A stretch of DNA of 64,000 nt from Actinomycetota bacterium (GCA_020637055.1 JACJWR010000001.1:124001-188000); one strand, 5' to 3'; shown: positions 18,953-28,012, counted from the first letter of the stretch. Made by a program: numbers and translations. Notes: generated by a model from the sequence alone, not told the origin.

Positions 18953-19833
18953 GGCCGGTCGCTCCTCGACAACACGTCCAACAGCGCTTCCGCCTTCGCC
19001 GGGGGGAGCAGACCGGCGGCCAAGGCCCGATCCGCGGTCAACCGCGCCATCGCCAAGTAGGCGGTGCGCGACTCGCCGGAGACCGCAGCCAAGGAATCCA
19101 GGTGCTTCTCGACGGTGGCGGCATCCCCCCGCACCACCGGTCCAGTCAACGCGGGGTCGCCGTGGCGCAGCGCGTTGTCGAGGCTCGCCGACATCAGCGG
19201 ACCGAGCATCCGGCCCGGGTCGGCGACGCCGGCCCGCTCCAGCAGGTCCATGGATTGCGCCACCAGGGTGACCAGGTGGTTCGAGGCATTCGCCAGGGCC
19301 GCGTGGTAGAGCGCACGGTCTTGTTCGGCCACCCACACCGGCTCGCCACCCATCTCCACCACCAGAGCCTCGGCGACCGGTCGCAACACTTCCGGCGCGG
19401 TCACGCCGAACGGGCACCCGGCGAGCCGCGACAGGTCCAGGCTGGTGCCAGTGAGGGTCATCACCGGGTGCAGCGCCAACGGCAACGCGCCGGCCTTGGT
19501 GGCCGGAGCCAGCACGGACACTCCGTACCGCCCGCTGGCGTGCACCAAGAACTGCCCGGGCTGGATCTGATCCGACTCCGCCAGACCGGAGATCAGGCCC
19601 GGCAACACGTCGTCGGGAACCGTGACGAGGACGAGCTCGGCCGCCTTCAGCACTTCCGGCACGGTCATCAGCGTGGCCTGCGGGATCAGCGCCTCCGCCC
19701 GCAGCCGACTCGTATCCGATACCGCGTGCACCGCCACCACCCGATGCCCGGCCCGATCCAACGCGGCCGCCAGCACCGACCCGGCGCGGCCCACGCCCAC
19801 GACTCCCACCGTCAGGCGGGGAGGTGCCTCCAT
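18949..19833 (-). CDS. Rossmann-like and DUF2520 domain protein (possible ketopantoate reductase-like)
   Basis: A 294-residue protein with an N-terminal NAD(P)-binding Rossmann fold (VGVVGVGRAGSVLAAAL) and a C-terminal DUF2520 all-helical domain (LYHAALANASNHLVTLV). It directly precedes panC, as in many actinobacteria, so a role in pantoate supply has been suggested from context; the reaction is unproven. ATG at 19833 is preferred over GTG at 19842 because GAAAGG lies eight bases before the ATG but only three before the GTG. Confidence 0.82.
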   Translation of the reverse strand: MEAPPRLTVGVVGVGRAGSVLAAALDRAGHRVVAVHAVSDTSRLRAEALIPQATLMTVPEVLKAAELVLVTVPDDVLPGLISGLAESDQIQPGQFLVHASGRYGVSVLAPATKAGALPLALHPVMTLTGTSLDLSRLAGCPFGVTAPEVLRPVAEALVVEMGGEPVWVAEQDRALYHAALANASNHLVTLVAQSMDLLERAGVADPGRMLGPLMSASLDNALRHGDPALTGPVVRGDAATVEKHLDSLAAVSGESRTAYLAMARLTADRALAAGLLPPAKAEALLDVLSRSDRP

Positions 19834-19907
19834 GCCACGCACCTTTCACTGGGTCATGCGATCGCCGGGTCGGCTGGATCCGAAGCAGAATCTATGCGAT
19901 TCCGACG

Positions 19908-21392
19908 TTACCGGTCCGGCTGACCGGGGTGGTCGGCCGTGGCCGGATCGGGTTGCGGCTCGGCATCCGCTCCGGCCGAAGGGAGTGGCAGATCATCGAA
20001 CGGCAGTTCCGGCTGTTCGCCCGCAGCCCCGTGGTCGGCCGGATCGGGTGTCGGAGCGCCCTGTTGACGCCCCCATCTGACCGAGTGATCCGCGAGCGCC
20101 GCCGCCCGCATCCGGGCGATCTCGGAGACGATGACCTCGCCTGCCTCGCCGATCCCCCGGTGCAGGGCCACCGGCTTGACCGGGCCGGGGACCACGTCGA
20201 AATGCACGCTGGCAAGCCCGAGCGCCCGTTCCCACGGACCTTGCGTCATGCGCACCGACTGCACCCGGGCATGCGGCGTGACGGTGGTGCGGCGGGTGAG
20301 CCAACCGCGGCGTGACACCACGACTTCGTCGTCGGCGCCCAGCCCGAGGTTGCGCCATTGGAAGGGCGATCTGCGACGGGCTTGGGGCGGCGCCGGCTCG
20401 AGCGGGAATCGGACTACGTCCACCCCGGGCAGCACCCGTCCGATGACCTCGGTGGCGACATCCCAGGTGGCCACCGGCAGCAGCATCGCCGATGATCCGC
20501 CGTTGTCATCGTCGGAGGAGGCGCTCTGGGTGCCCGCGACGGTGATTCGCACCATCACCCAGCGCGACCTGCGCCACAGCACGGGTTCGACGAATTCGAT
20601 CGATGCCACCCGACCGGGTGGGACCGTGTGGGCCTGCACCCCCAGCAGGCCGAAGCGGGTGCGGAGCCCGTCCGGGCTCTGCGCCACCGTGAAGTTGAAG
20701 TAGGCCGCGAAGAACCCGAACATCGTGAAGAAGGGAACCGCCAGCAGGAACAACAACCCGAACCCCAACCAGCCGCCGGTGACGAAGGCGACCACGATCA
20801 CGACCAGGAAGATGAGGAAGGTCAGCCAGACCCCGGTGTTGAGCAAGGCCGCTTTGGCCAGGATCGGATTGGGCACCTGCACCAGAACCGTCTCGGGCGC
20901 CTCGCCGGCGTCGGGCCGTACGCCGGCCGCCCGCGCCAGCGTCTCCGCCCGGAAGGCCTGCGCGTCGTCCACTGTCAGATACGACAGGGTCACCCGGGAA
21001 TCGCCCGATCCGGCGACCTCGACCTTCACCACGGCCATGCCGAACACACGCGCCAGCAGCGGCTGGGCCACGTCAACACTCTGCAGCCGGGATAGTTGCA
21101 GCCGGCGCTCTTTGCGCTCCAGCACCCCCGAAGCCACCCGCAGATCGCCATCGCCGTCGAACCAGAACTCGAACCGGGTCCACTGCAGGTAGGTGATCCC
21201 GAAGGCCAGCGCCAGCACAAGCAGGGCGATACCGCCGCCGAAAAGCACCGCCCGGAAGTCGAGGCTGCCCAGCGAACCGAAGAATTGCAGGACCGCGACA
21301 ACGACCACCACGGCCGCCACCCGTACCGCGTTGACCAGCGGGGTGATGGGTGCGGTCCGCCGTCGGGGCGTCGCGCCGGTTGATTCAGACAC
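19908..21392 (-). CDS. Membrane protein with bPH2 domains (YdbT-like)
   Basis: A 494-residue membrane protein with two pairs of transmembrane helices (about residues 20-70 and 185-235) and bacterial PH-like (bPH2, PF03703-type) domains after each pair and near the C-terminus. The last 50 residues are acidic, Pro-rich and disordered. It follows the smaller bPH2 gene by two bases; the paired arrangement matches the YdbS-YdbT pairs of firmicutes and actinobacteria, implicated in resistance to cationic antimicrobials in Bacillus. The function here is inferred only. Confidence 0.78.
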   Translation of the reverse strand: MSESTGATPRRRTAPITPLVNAVRVAAVVVVVAVLQFFGSLGSLDFRAVLFGGGIALLVLALAFGITYLQWTRFEFWFDGDGDLRVASGVLERKERRLQLSRLQSVDVAQPLLARVFGMAVVKVEVAGSGDSRVTLSYLTVDDAQAFRAETLARAAGVRPDAGEAPETVLVQVPNPILAKAALLNTGVWLTFLIFLVVIVVAFVTGGWLGFGLLFLLAVPFFTMFGFFAAYFNFTVAQSPDGLRTRFGLLGVQAHTVPPGRVASIEFVEPVLWRRSRWVMVRITVAGTQSASSDDDNGGSSAMLLPVATWDVATEVIGRVLPGVDVVRFPLEPAPPQARRRSPFQWRNLGLGADDEVVVSRRGWLTRRTTVTPHARVQSVRMTQGPWERALGLASVHFDVVPGPVKPVALHRGIGEAGEVIVSEIARMRAAALADHSVRWGRQQGAPTPDPADHGAAGEQPELPFDDLPLPSAGADAEPQPDPATADHPGQPDR

Positions 21393-21394
21393 GG

Positions 21395-21895
21395 TCAGAT
21401 CCCCGCGCCGCGGGACTCGCCGGCGGCCGCGAGCCGGTCGCGCAGACCCGAGGCTTTCTCAGGTGTGAGACCGGGGATGGTCGCATCAGTCGTCGCCGCA
21501 GCCGTGTGCAAGCGGACCGTTGCGATTCCGAAGGCCCGATCCAAGGGCCCCGCCACCACATCGACCAACTGCAGCCTGCCGTAGGGCACCACCACCAGGC
21601 GGCGGAACAGGATGCCGCTGGTCACCAGCAGGTCCTCGGAGCGCTCGACGTAGCCGTAGGACCGTACCCGCCGACCGATCAGCCACCACGACCAGACCGA
21701 GCCTGCGATCAGCAGCACCAGCAGCAGCACCGGGATCCAAGCAGGGATCGGAGCCGCCAACCAGATCACGACGACGATCACCAGCAACACCAGACTGACG
21801 ACTCCCTGGGTCAGCCGCCGGACGGTCACCAACTTCTCTGACAACCGCACCCAATGCTCGGTTTCTGGCCGGAACGTGTCGTCGATTGCGTCCAT
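21395..21895 (-). CDS. bPH2 domain membrane protein (YdbS-like)
   Basis: A 166-residue protein with two transmembrane helices (residues about 30-75) and one bPH2 domain (ILFRRLVVVPYGRLQLVDVV). It is the first gene of a two-gene unit with the larger bPH2 protein. The ATG at 21895 is preceded at seven bases by TAGATT, so the transcript is likely leaderless, although a GGAG within the same spacer could also act as a ribosome binding site. Confidence 0.8.
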   Translation of the reverse strand: MDAIDDTFRPETEHWVRLSEKLVTVRRLTQGVVSLVLLVIVVVIWLAAPIPAWIPVLLLVLLIAGSVWSWWLIGRRVRSYGYVERSEDLLVTSGILFRRLVVVPYGRLQLVDVVAGPLDRAFGIATVRLHTAAATTDATIPGLTPEKASGLRDRLAAAGESRGAGI

Positions 21896-21902
21896 GCGCT
21901 CC

Positions 21903-21908
21903 AATCTA
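21903..21908 (-). promoter_or_regulatory. -10 box of the bPH2 pair (leaderless)
   Basis: TAGATT on the minus strand, seven bases before the ATG at 21895. It lies within the 20-base divergent spacer to the NuoD-like gene. Confidence 0.5.
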
Positions 21909-21915
21909 GGCCACG

Positions 21916-23052
21916 ATGAACACCATGGAGCGCATCCGATGGGAGCTGCCGCGCAGCAACCGCCATCCGGCCGCGGCCGGTGGGCTGATGCTCGAGCTGG
22001 AAGTGGCCGACGGCCAGGTGTGCCGGGCGGATCCGATCCCCGGGCGCGAGCACCGCGGTGCCGAGAAGCTGTTCGAGTCACGGGACTACCGATCGTTGCT
22101 GGCCCTGGCCAACCGGCACGACTGGCTCGGCTCGTTCACCTCCGAACTCGGCCTGGCGCAGTTGCTGGAGGCCTTCCTCGGCATCGAAGTGCCCGAGCGA
22201 GCCCGCTGGATCCGCACCCTGCTGGCCGAATACACCCGAATGGCCCATCATCTGCTGTGGCTTTCGAGCACCCTGGCGGAGTTGACCGGGCCGGCGTCAC
22301 CGCAGGCGATGGGACCGGTGCGAACCGGCCACCTGGCGCGGCGCCTGGTGCTGGATGGGATCGAGTCCTACAGCGGCACTCGGATGCACCCGATGCTGGT
22401 GGCGATCGGCGGCCTGCGAGCCGACTACCCGGACGGGTGGCTGCACGAGGTGCAGCGAAGCCTTCCGCCGGTGCTTGACGCCGCGGCGGTACTGCGCGAG
22501 ACCTACCTGGCTGAGGATCTGGGATTGACCGGTCTGGCTCCGCTGAGCCGTTCGGCGGCCTGGGACTACTCGACCTCGGGTCCCGTGGCCAGAGCCAGCG
22601 GGGTCGGCTTCGACCTTCGCCTCGACCGTCCCGACGAGTGCTACCAGGCGCTGATCGACGCCGGTTCGCTGCGACGGGTGGAGAGCACAGCAGGCGATGC
22701 GCAGACCAGACTGCTGGTGCTCACCGAGCAATTGGCCGTCAGCGCAGACTGTGTGCGGCAGTGCACCGAGGTTCTGGCGGAGTTCGACGACGGCGAGCCG
22801 GTCAACGTCGACCTGCCGCGATCCATCCGGTTGCCGGAGGGCCACGGCTACGCCGAGACGGAGAATCCGGGTGGAATCAACGGCTGGTATCTGGTCTCGC
22901 GCGGCGGCACCCATCCCTACCGGGTCAAACTGCGCACCGGCTCCTACAACAACGCGGCAGCCATGGCAGCCGCCCTCCCCGGCACCACGTTGGAGCAGCT
23001 GCCGGCCGCCGTGTTCAGCTTCCTGCTGCTCGCCGGCGACGTCGACAAATGA
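21916..23052 (+). CDS. Orphan NuoD-like (NADH-quinone oxidoreductase 49-kDa subunit-like) protein
   Basis: A 378-residue protein of the NuoD/[NiFe]-hydrogenase large-subunit superfamily. Family landmarks are REHRGAEKLFESRDY, ELGLAQLLEAFLGIEVPERARWIRTLLAEY, the SGTRMHPMLVAIGG region and the C-terminal PEGHGYAETENPGG...GGTHPYRVKLRTGSYNN. There are no other nuo genes nearby, and the C-terminal end lacks the conserved Ser-Leu-Asp before the GDVD close. A stand-alone NuoD paralogue (nuoD2) occurs in the same genomic setting in Streptomyces. The function is unknown. Met1 at 21916 or Met4 at 21925 could be the start. Confidence 0.75.
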   Translation: MNTMERIRWELPRSNRHPAAAGGLMLELEVADGQVCRADPIPGREHRGAEKLFESRDYRSLLALANRHDWLGSFTSELGLAQLLEAFLGIEVPERARWIRTLLAEYTRMAHHLLWLSSTLAELTGPASPQAMGPVRTGHLARRLVLDGIESYSGTRMHPMLVAIGGLRADYPDGWLHEVQRSLPPVLDAAAVLRETYLAEDLGLTGLAPLSRSAAWDYSTSGPVARASGVGFDLRLDRPDECYQALIDAGSLRRVESTAGDAQTRLLVLTEQLAVSADCVRQCTEVLAEFDDGEPVNVDLPRSIRLPEGHGYAETENPGGINGWYLVSRGGTHPYRVKLRTGSYNNAAAMAAALPGTTLEQLPAAVFSFLLLAGDVDK

Positions 23053-24393
23053 CTAGGAAGGGCCCACCCAGATCCTGCGGCCCCTGCGTTTGGCCTCGTA
23101 CAGCCGGCGGTCGGCGGTCCGCAGCAGGTCCTCGGGGTCACGCAACTGCGAGCCCTGCGCGACGGCGAGTCCCGCGCTCAGCGTCACCGCTTGCGGCGGA
23201 TCCGGCCGCGCGGGTGACGCTGTGGCCGGCCGGTCCGGCAAACCGATAGCCGCCAGATCCCGCCAGACGTCGGCCAGCCAGCGCTGGGCGGAATCCGCGT
23301 CGCAGCCGGGGATGAGCACCGCGAACTCGTCGCCGCCCCAGCGGGCGGCCAGACCCCGCGGACGGGGCACCCGATGGGCGAGGAAATCCGCGAGTTCCCG
23401 CAGCACCGAGTCGCCGGCCTCGTGTCCCGACTCGTCGTTGATGGACTTGAACCAGTCCACATCCATCACCGCCAGCGCCAACGGCTCGCCGGTCGCCGCA
23501 GCCACCGCAGTCATCACGTGGAGTTGCTCGTCGAAGTGCCGCCGGTTGGCAAGTCCGGTCAGCGCGTCCTCTCGGGACCTCGATTCGGCTTCCCGTTCGG
23601 CGATCTTCTGCGCGGTGACGTCGGTGCGCACCGAGACGTAGCCGACGATTTGGCCGAGCATGTCGTGGCGTGGCGAGATCGAGGCCGCCACCCAGTAGAG
23701 GGACCCGTCCTTGCGCATGTTGCACACCTCACCGCGCCACACCCGGCCGGACGTGAGCGTGTCCCACATCGCGGTGTAGAACTCCGGCGGATGGTGCCCG
23801 GACTTGAGGATGCGATGGTTCTGGCCCAGCAACTCGTCGCGACGGTAGCCCGAGAGTTCGCAGAACGCCTGATTCGCGTGCGTGATGGTGCCTTCGACAT
23901 CGGTCATCGAGACGATGGTGTGCTGGTCGATGGACTCGAGCAGGGTGGTCATCGACTCGTGCGAGGTCTTCAAGTCGGTGATGTCGGTGAACGTGGCCAC
24001 CGCCCAGGTCTGCTCACCGACCGGGACCGGATTGGCATCGATGAGGATCCACCGGTAGTCGTCCACGGCCGGGTTGAAGACCCCCATCGTCACACCGCGG
24101 ACCGGTTCGCCGGTGGCAAGCACCTGCATCGCCGGATGTTCCTCGCCGGGGAACTCGCGGTGATCTTCACGCACGGCACGCCACCGCGGATCGATCGAGG
24201 TCCGGCCCTGCATCTGGGTGATGCTCAAGCCGAGAATGCGCTCGGCTGCGCTGTTGGCGTCCCGGATGGCGCCGTCGGGCGATTGGTAGACGACACCTAC
24301 CGGCAAGTGGCCGAAGAGGGTGGCCCGCCACTCCTCGTGCCTGCTGGCCGGTCCGTCGGCAAACCGGGAGGTGACGTCAGCACTCACGCTCAC
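23053..24393 (-). CDS. PAS-PAS-GGDEF diguanylate cyclase
   Basis: A 446-residue cytoplasmic sensor. PAS domain 1 spans about residues 25-140, PAS domain 2 about 148-265 and GGDEF about 275-446, with the intact active motif GGDEF at 353-357. It should make cyclic di-GMP from two GTP. The product-inhibition I-site (RxxD five residues before GGDEF) reads RPRG at 344-347, so the aspartate is missing and feedback inhibition is probably lost. No membrane segment is visible. Its stop is immediately adjacent to that of the convergent NuoD-like gene. Confidence 0.9.
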   Translation of the reverse strand: MSVSADVTSRFADGPASRHEEWRATLFGHLPVGVVYQSPDGAIRDANSAAERILGLSITQMQGRTSIDPRWRAVREDHREFPGEEHPAMQVLATGEPVRGVTMGVFNPAVDDYRWILIDANPVPVGEQTWAVATFTDITDLKTSHESMTTLLESIDQHTIVSMTDVEGTITHANQAFCELSGYRRDELLGQNHRILKSGHHPPEFYTAMWDTLTSGRVWRGEVCNMRKDGSLYWVAASISPRHDMLGQIVGYVSVRTDVTAQKIAEREAESRSREDALTGLANRRHFDEQLHVMTAVAAATGEPLALAVMDVDWFKSINDESGHEAGDSVLRELADFLAHRVPRPRGLAARWGGDEFAVLIPGCDADSAQRWLADVWRDLAAIGLPDRPATASPARPDPPQAVTLSAGLAVAQGSQLRDPEDLLRTADRRLYEAKRRGRRIWVGPS

Positions 24394-24459
24394 ACCCCAA
24401 TCACGACGCTTTCGGAACGCTCCGGGTCCGCTCCACGATACTCCGGGGGTTCCCTGGCG

Positions 24460-25386
24460 CTAGTCGACCAAACCCTTCGACGTGAGGAACTCCTCCGCCA
24501 CCTTGCGGGGGTTGGCCCGGTCGACTTCGATCTGCTGGTTCATCTGTTGGAGTTCTTCGGTGGTCAGCGCGGCCGACACCGCGTCCAGCGCGGCCACGAC
24601 GGTGTCGCTGGCGGCCGCCGAATTCAGCGCCGGGGTGACGTTCTCGGCGGTCTGCAACTGCTTGTCGTCGGTGAGCACCACGAGGTCGTTCGAGGTGATG
24701 GAGCCGGAGGAGGAGAACACCAGGCCGACGTTGATCTTGCCTTGGGTGAGGGCTTGCACCGTGAGCGGACCGCCGGCGTCCAGCGGCGTGAAAGAGGCGA
24801 TCTTCATCCCGTAGGTCTCCTCCAGGCCGGGCTGGCAGAACGGCCGCTGCGGGCATTCCGGCGGACCACCGAGGTTGACCGGGTTGGTTTGCGAATAGGC
24901 GGCGAGGTCCGAGAGCGTCTTCAGGTTGTTGGCCTTGGCGAACTCGGAGGTGACCGCGAAGGCGTTCTGGTCCTGCGCCGGCGACGGTGTGAGCAGGGCG
25001 ATTCCCTGCTGCTCGGCCAGCGGCTTGGCCGCCTCGTAGGTGGCCGCGGCATCGCCGGTGGCCAACTGCGGTGCGTCGGGCCCGTTCACCTGGCGGTTGA
25101 TGAACTCGGTGAAACTTCCGAGGTACTCGGGGGTGGCCTGGATCTCGCCGGACTCCAGCGCCGGGATGATCACTTCCCGGGTGGTGAGTTCCTTGATCGA
25201 AGCGCTGACACCCTTCGACTCCAGAATCTGCTGGTACATGTTGGCCAACAGGGTGGTCTCGGAGAAGTTGGTGGTCGCGATGGTGATCGACTCCGAATCC
25301 CCGCCCGAGCCACCCGAATCCGACGAACAACCGGCGATGAGCAGGGCGGATGCGGCGACGGCGGTGGCAAGAACACGAAGTCTCAT
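24460..25386 (-). CDS. opuCC: Osmoprotectant/glycine betaine ABC transporter substrate-binding lipoprotein
   Basis: A 308-residue lipoprotein with signal sequence and lipobox LIAGC (Cys20), then an OpuAC/ProX-type periplasmic-binding fold (ESITIATTNFSETTLLANMY at the N-terminus, the LVFSSSGSI region mid-protein). It binds a quaternary amine such as betaine, choline or carnitine (family inference). It lies 76 bases after the second permease gene on the same strand and may share that transcript. An extra Cys pair (ECPQRPFC) is present in the middle. Confidence 0.88.
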   Translation of the reverse strand: MRLRVLATAVAASALLIAGCSSDSGGSGGDSESITIATTNFSETTLLANMYQQILESKGVSASIKELTTREVIIPALESGEIQATPEYLGSFTEFINRQVNGPDAPQLATGDAAATYEAAKPLAEQQGIALLTPSPAQDQNAFAVTSEFAKANNLKTLSDLAAYSQTNPVNLGGPPECPQRPFCQPGLEETYGMKIASFTPLDAGGPLTVQALTQGKINVGLVFSSSGSITSNDLVVLTDDKQLQTAENVTPALNSAAASDTVVAALDAVSAALTTEELQQMNQQIEVDRANPRKVAEEFLTSKGLVD

Positions 25387-25462
25387 GCCGCGAGCGTGTC
25401 ATCAGTCGACACGCCGGACCAGGATTCCCGAGCGGGTCGTTACCGAGTTGTGACCAGGTGAT

Positions 25463-26170
25463 TCACCCCGCCACCGGCTCCGGCGCGTCCATCGCGGGTT
25501 GGTCGGTCAGACTGTCGGCCTTCATCCCGCGGGGTGTCACCACACGTTGCAGCAACGCCATGACACCCTCGGCCGCAACCGAGATGGCGGCGGTCAGAAT
25601 CGCACCGGCCACGATCAGGGTGGTGTCCTGCAGGGCGAAACCGTCCACCACGTAGCGTCCGAGACCGCCCGACCCCACCACCGCGGCCAGCGACGCGGTG
25701 GCCACCACCTGAACGGACGCGGTGCGGATACCGGCTGCGAGCAACGGCACGGCCAGTGGGATCTCGACCCGCCAGAGCACCGCGACCCCACCCATCCCCA
25801 TGCCGACGGCGGCGTCCCTGACCTCTGGATCGACGCCGCTGATGCCGGTGAAAGTGTTGGTCAGCAGCGGCGGGATCGCGAACAGCGCCAGCGCCAGGAT
25901 CGCCGCGAGATCACCCACCCCGATGGCGGCGATCGACGCCAAGATGATGAGCACACCAAGGGTCGGAACGGCGCGGCCGATGTTGCCGATGTTGGTGGCC
26001 ACGAACGTTCCCTTGCGGGCGTGCCCGAGGATGAGTCCGACCGGCAGCGCGACCACCAGCGCGATGAGCATCGCCGAGACGCTAATGACGATGTGCTGCC
26101 AGGTGCGCACCGGAATGCCGTTGGGACCGCTCCAGTTGGCCGGATCGGTGAACCACTGCCACACGCTCAC
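25463..26170 (-). CDS. Osmoprotectant ABC transporter permease
   Basis: A 235-residue inner-membrane permease with five to six helices and the ABC-permease EAA-like loop in DAAVGMGMGGVAVLWRVEIPLAVP. It belongs to the OpuCB/OpuCD (ProW-like) group. The GTG start overlaps the preceding permease stop by four bases, so the two permeases form a coupled heterodimer unit. Confidence 0.88.
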   Translation of the reverse strand: MSVWQWFTDPANWSGPNGIPVRTWQHIVISVSAMLIALVVALPVGLILGHARKGTFVATNIGNIGRAVPTLGVLIILASIAAIGVGDLAAILALALFAIPPLLTNTFTGISGVDPEVRDAAVGMGMGGVAVLWRVEIPLAVPLLAAGIRTASVQVVATASLAAVVGSGGLGRYVVDGFALQDTTLIVAGAILTAAISVAAEGVMALLQRVVTPRGMKADSLTDQPAMDAPEPVAG

Positions 26171-26859
26171 GCCGACCTCCTATTCCGCGACCACGGCGTC
26201 AGCCCCCACTGAACGCCCAGTAGCAGGACTTCGAAGACCACCGCCAGCAGCACGCAGCAGATCGTCGCGGTGGCGATCTGCGCGTGATAGAAGTTCTGCT
26301 GGAATCCGGAGAGGATCAGTTGGCCGAACCCGCCGTAGCCCACCAGCGCGCCGATCGTCACCATCCCGACGGTCGACACGGTGGCGATCCTGATGCCGGC
26401 CAGGATGGTGGGCATCGCCAGCGGCAACTCGACCCGCAGCAGAGTCTCCCGCTTCCCCATACCCATGCCTTGGGCGGCATCGACCACGTCCGTCGGCACG
26501 CCGTCCAGACCGACGATGGTGTTGCGCAGCACCACCAGCAGCGCGTAGACGGCGAGCGCCAGCACCACCGTGGCAGGAGAGAGCCCGAAGACCGGCCACA
26601 GCAATGAGATCAGCGCCAACGACGGGATCGTGTACATCACTCCGCTGAGGCCGAGAACGGCCGGCTCCCAACGTCGGAATCGGCGCACCAGCACCGCCAG
26701 CGGGAACGCCACCAGCAGCGCCAGCGCCACCGAAGATACGGTCAGGAACACGTGCTGTTGACCGGCCTGGATCAACTCGTCGGAGTACTCCGTCACGTAG
26801 TCCCAGGAGAACCACGGGTTCGACGAGTCGGCCCAGAGGTCGGGTGAGATCGGAGTCAC
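26167..26859 (-). CDS. Osmoprotectant ABC transporter permease
   Basis: A 230-residue permease with the EAA-like loop DAAQGMGMGKRETLLRVELP and about six membrane helices. It heads the minus-strand half of a divergently arranged OpuC-type transporter. The GTG at 26859 has TAGCGT seven bases upstream and no Shine-Dalgarno, suggesting leaderless expression. Confidence 0.88.
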   Translation of the reverse strand: MTPISPDLWADSSNPWFSWDYVTEYSDELIQAGQQHVFLTVSSVALALLVAFPLAVLVRRFRRWEPAVLGLSGVMYTIPSLALISLLWPVFGLSPATVVLALAVYALLVVLRNTIVGLDGVPTDVVDAAQGMGMGKRETLLRVELPLAMPTILAGIRIATVSTVGMVTIGALVGYGGFGQLILSGFQQNFYHAQIATATICCVLLAVVFEVLLLGVQWGLTPWSRNRRSA

Positions 26860-26866
26860 CCCACCG

Positions 26867-26872
26867 ACGCTA
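26867..26872 (-). promoter_or_regulatory. -10 box of the permease operon (leaderless)
   Basis: TAGCGT on the minus strand, seven bases before the GTG at 26859. Confidence 0.5.
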
Positions 26873-26979
26873 CCGCCGACGGCGAAGGCTGTTCAGCAAT
26901 TGTGACAAAGCGTTATCTGGCTTCGACTTCTTCGCCTCGGCGTTCGACTTTCCACCCCGCAGCGACAGTTGTGATGATC

Positions 26980-26985
26980 TAACGT
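26980..26985 (+). promoter_or_regulatory. Candidate -10 box of the ABC ATPase gene
   Basis: TAACGT about 46 bases before the ATG at 27032, which itself has a GAGAGGACG-type ribosome binding site. The 172-base divergent spacer (26860-27031) contains promoters for both transporter halves, and a shared operator for osmotic control would be expected here, but I see no clear palindrome. Confidence 0.35.
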
Positions 26986-27031
26986 GGACCGCATCGCCCG
27001 AACCGGGACCGCCGAGAGAGGACGAACCGCG

Positions 27032-27988
27032 ATGGACCACACCGCCGATCCGATGATTCGGCTGGACAACGCCAGCAAGCAGTATCCCGATGGCACTGTG
27101 GCGGTGCACGAGCTCACCATGGACGTCCGGCCGGGGGAGATCTGCGCGCTGGTCGGACCGTCCGGGTGCGGCAAGACCACCACCATGCGAATGATCAACA
27201 GGCTGGCGGAACCGACCGGCGGCCGGGTGCTCGTGGGTGGCGTAGATGTCACCGAGGTCGACGTCAAGGAGTTGCGCCGCCACATCGGCTACGTGATCCA
27301 GGCGGTGGGCCTGTTCCCGCACTACACGGTGGGTAAGAACGTCGCGACCGTCTGTTCGCTGTTGGGTTGGGACTCGGCCCGGATCAAGAGTCGGGTGGAC
27401 GAACTGCTCGAACTGGTCGGGCTGCCGCCGGGGGTGTATCGGGATCGCTACCCGCATCAACTCTCCGGCGGTCAGCGGCAGCGGGTCGGGGTGGCCCGGG
27501 CACTCGCGGCGGATCCACCCGTGCTGCTCATGGATGAACCCTTCGGCGCCGTGGACCCCATCGCCCGGGACAACCTGCAGACGCAGTTCCTCGCACTCCA
27601 GGAACGGGTGCGCAAGACCGTGGTGCTGGTGACCCACGACATCGACGAGGCGGTCCGGATGGCCGACCGCATCGCGGTGATGAAACAGGGCGGCTACCTC
27701 GAGCAGTACGCCGCGCCGGCGGAGATCCTCGCGCATCCGGCCAACGATTTCGTGGCCGACTTCGTGGGCGCCGATCGCACCCTGAAACGACTCTCGGTGA
27801 CACCGCTGCCTTCGCTGTCCCAGACCGCGGGCGACGACCTCCCGCAGGTGCCGGCGGACGCGACCCTGCAAGAGGCCCTGACGGCGCTGCTGGAGTCACC
27901 CAAGGGAAAGGTCGCGGTAGTCGGAGACACCGAACCCCGATTGCTCACCTTGGATGCGGTGCACGCCGCCCTGCAGAGCGCGGCCTAG
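27032..27988 (+). CDS. opuCA: Osmoprotectant ABC transporter ATP-binding protein
   Basis: A 318-residue ATPase. Walker A GPSGCGKTT, Q-loop VIQAVGLFPH, signature [10 protein letters not shown], Walker B VLLMDEPFGAVD and the H-loop VTHD are all present. The C-terminal 60 residues form a single CBS-like segment rather than the usual pair. It pairs functionally with the permeases and binding protein, which are encoded divergently on the other strand. ATG at 27032 has a Shine-Dalgarno; an upstream in-frame GTG at 26984 overlaps the candidate promoter. Confidence 0.93.
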   Translation: MDHTADPMIRLDNASKQYPDGTVAVHELTMDVRPGEICALVGPSGCGKTTTMRMINRLAEPTGGRVLVGGVDVTEVDVKELRRHIGYVIQAVGLFPHYTVGKNVATVCSLLGWDSARIKSRVDELLELVGLPPGVYRDRYPHQLSGGQRQRVGVARALAADPPVLLMDEPFGAVDPIARDNLQTQFLALQERVRKTVVLVTHDIDEAVRMADRIAVMKQGGYLEQYAAPAEILAHPANDFVADFVGADRTLKRLSVTPLPSLSQTAGDDLPQVPADATLQEALTALLESPKGKVAVVGDTEPRLLTLDAVHAALQSAA

Positions 27989-28012
27989 CCACTTCCGGAA
28001 GGCACCTCGGGG

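Noticed and set aside
27852..27988. Two full CBS domains at the C-terminus of the osmoprotectant ATPase
   Set aside because: Only about 45 residues resemble one CBS half; the length is too short for a pair.
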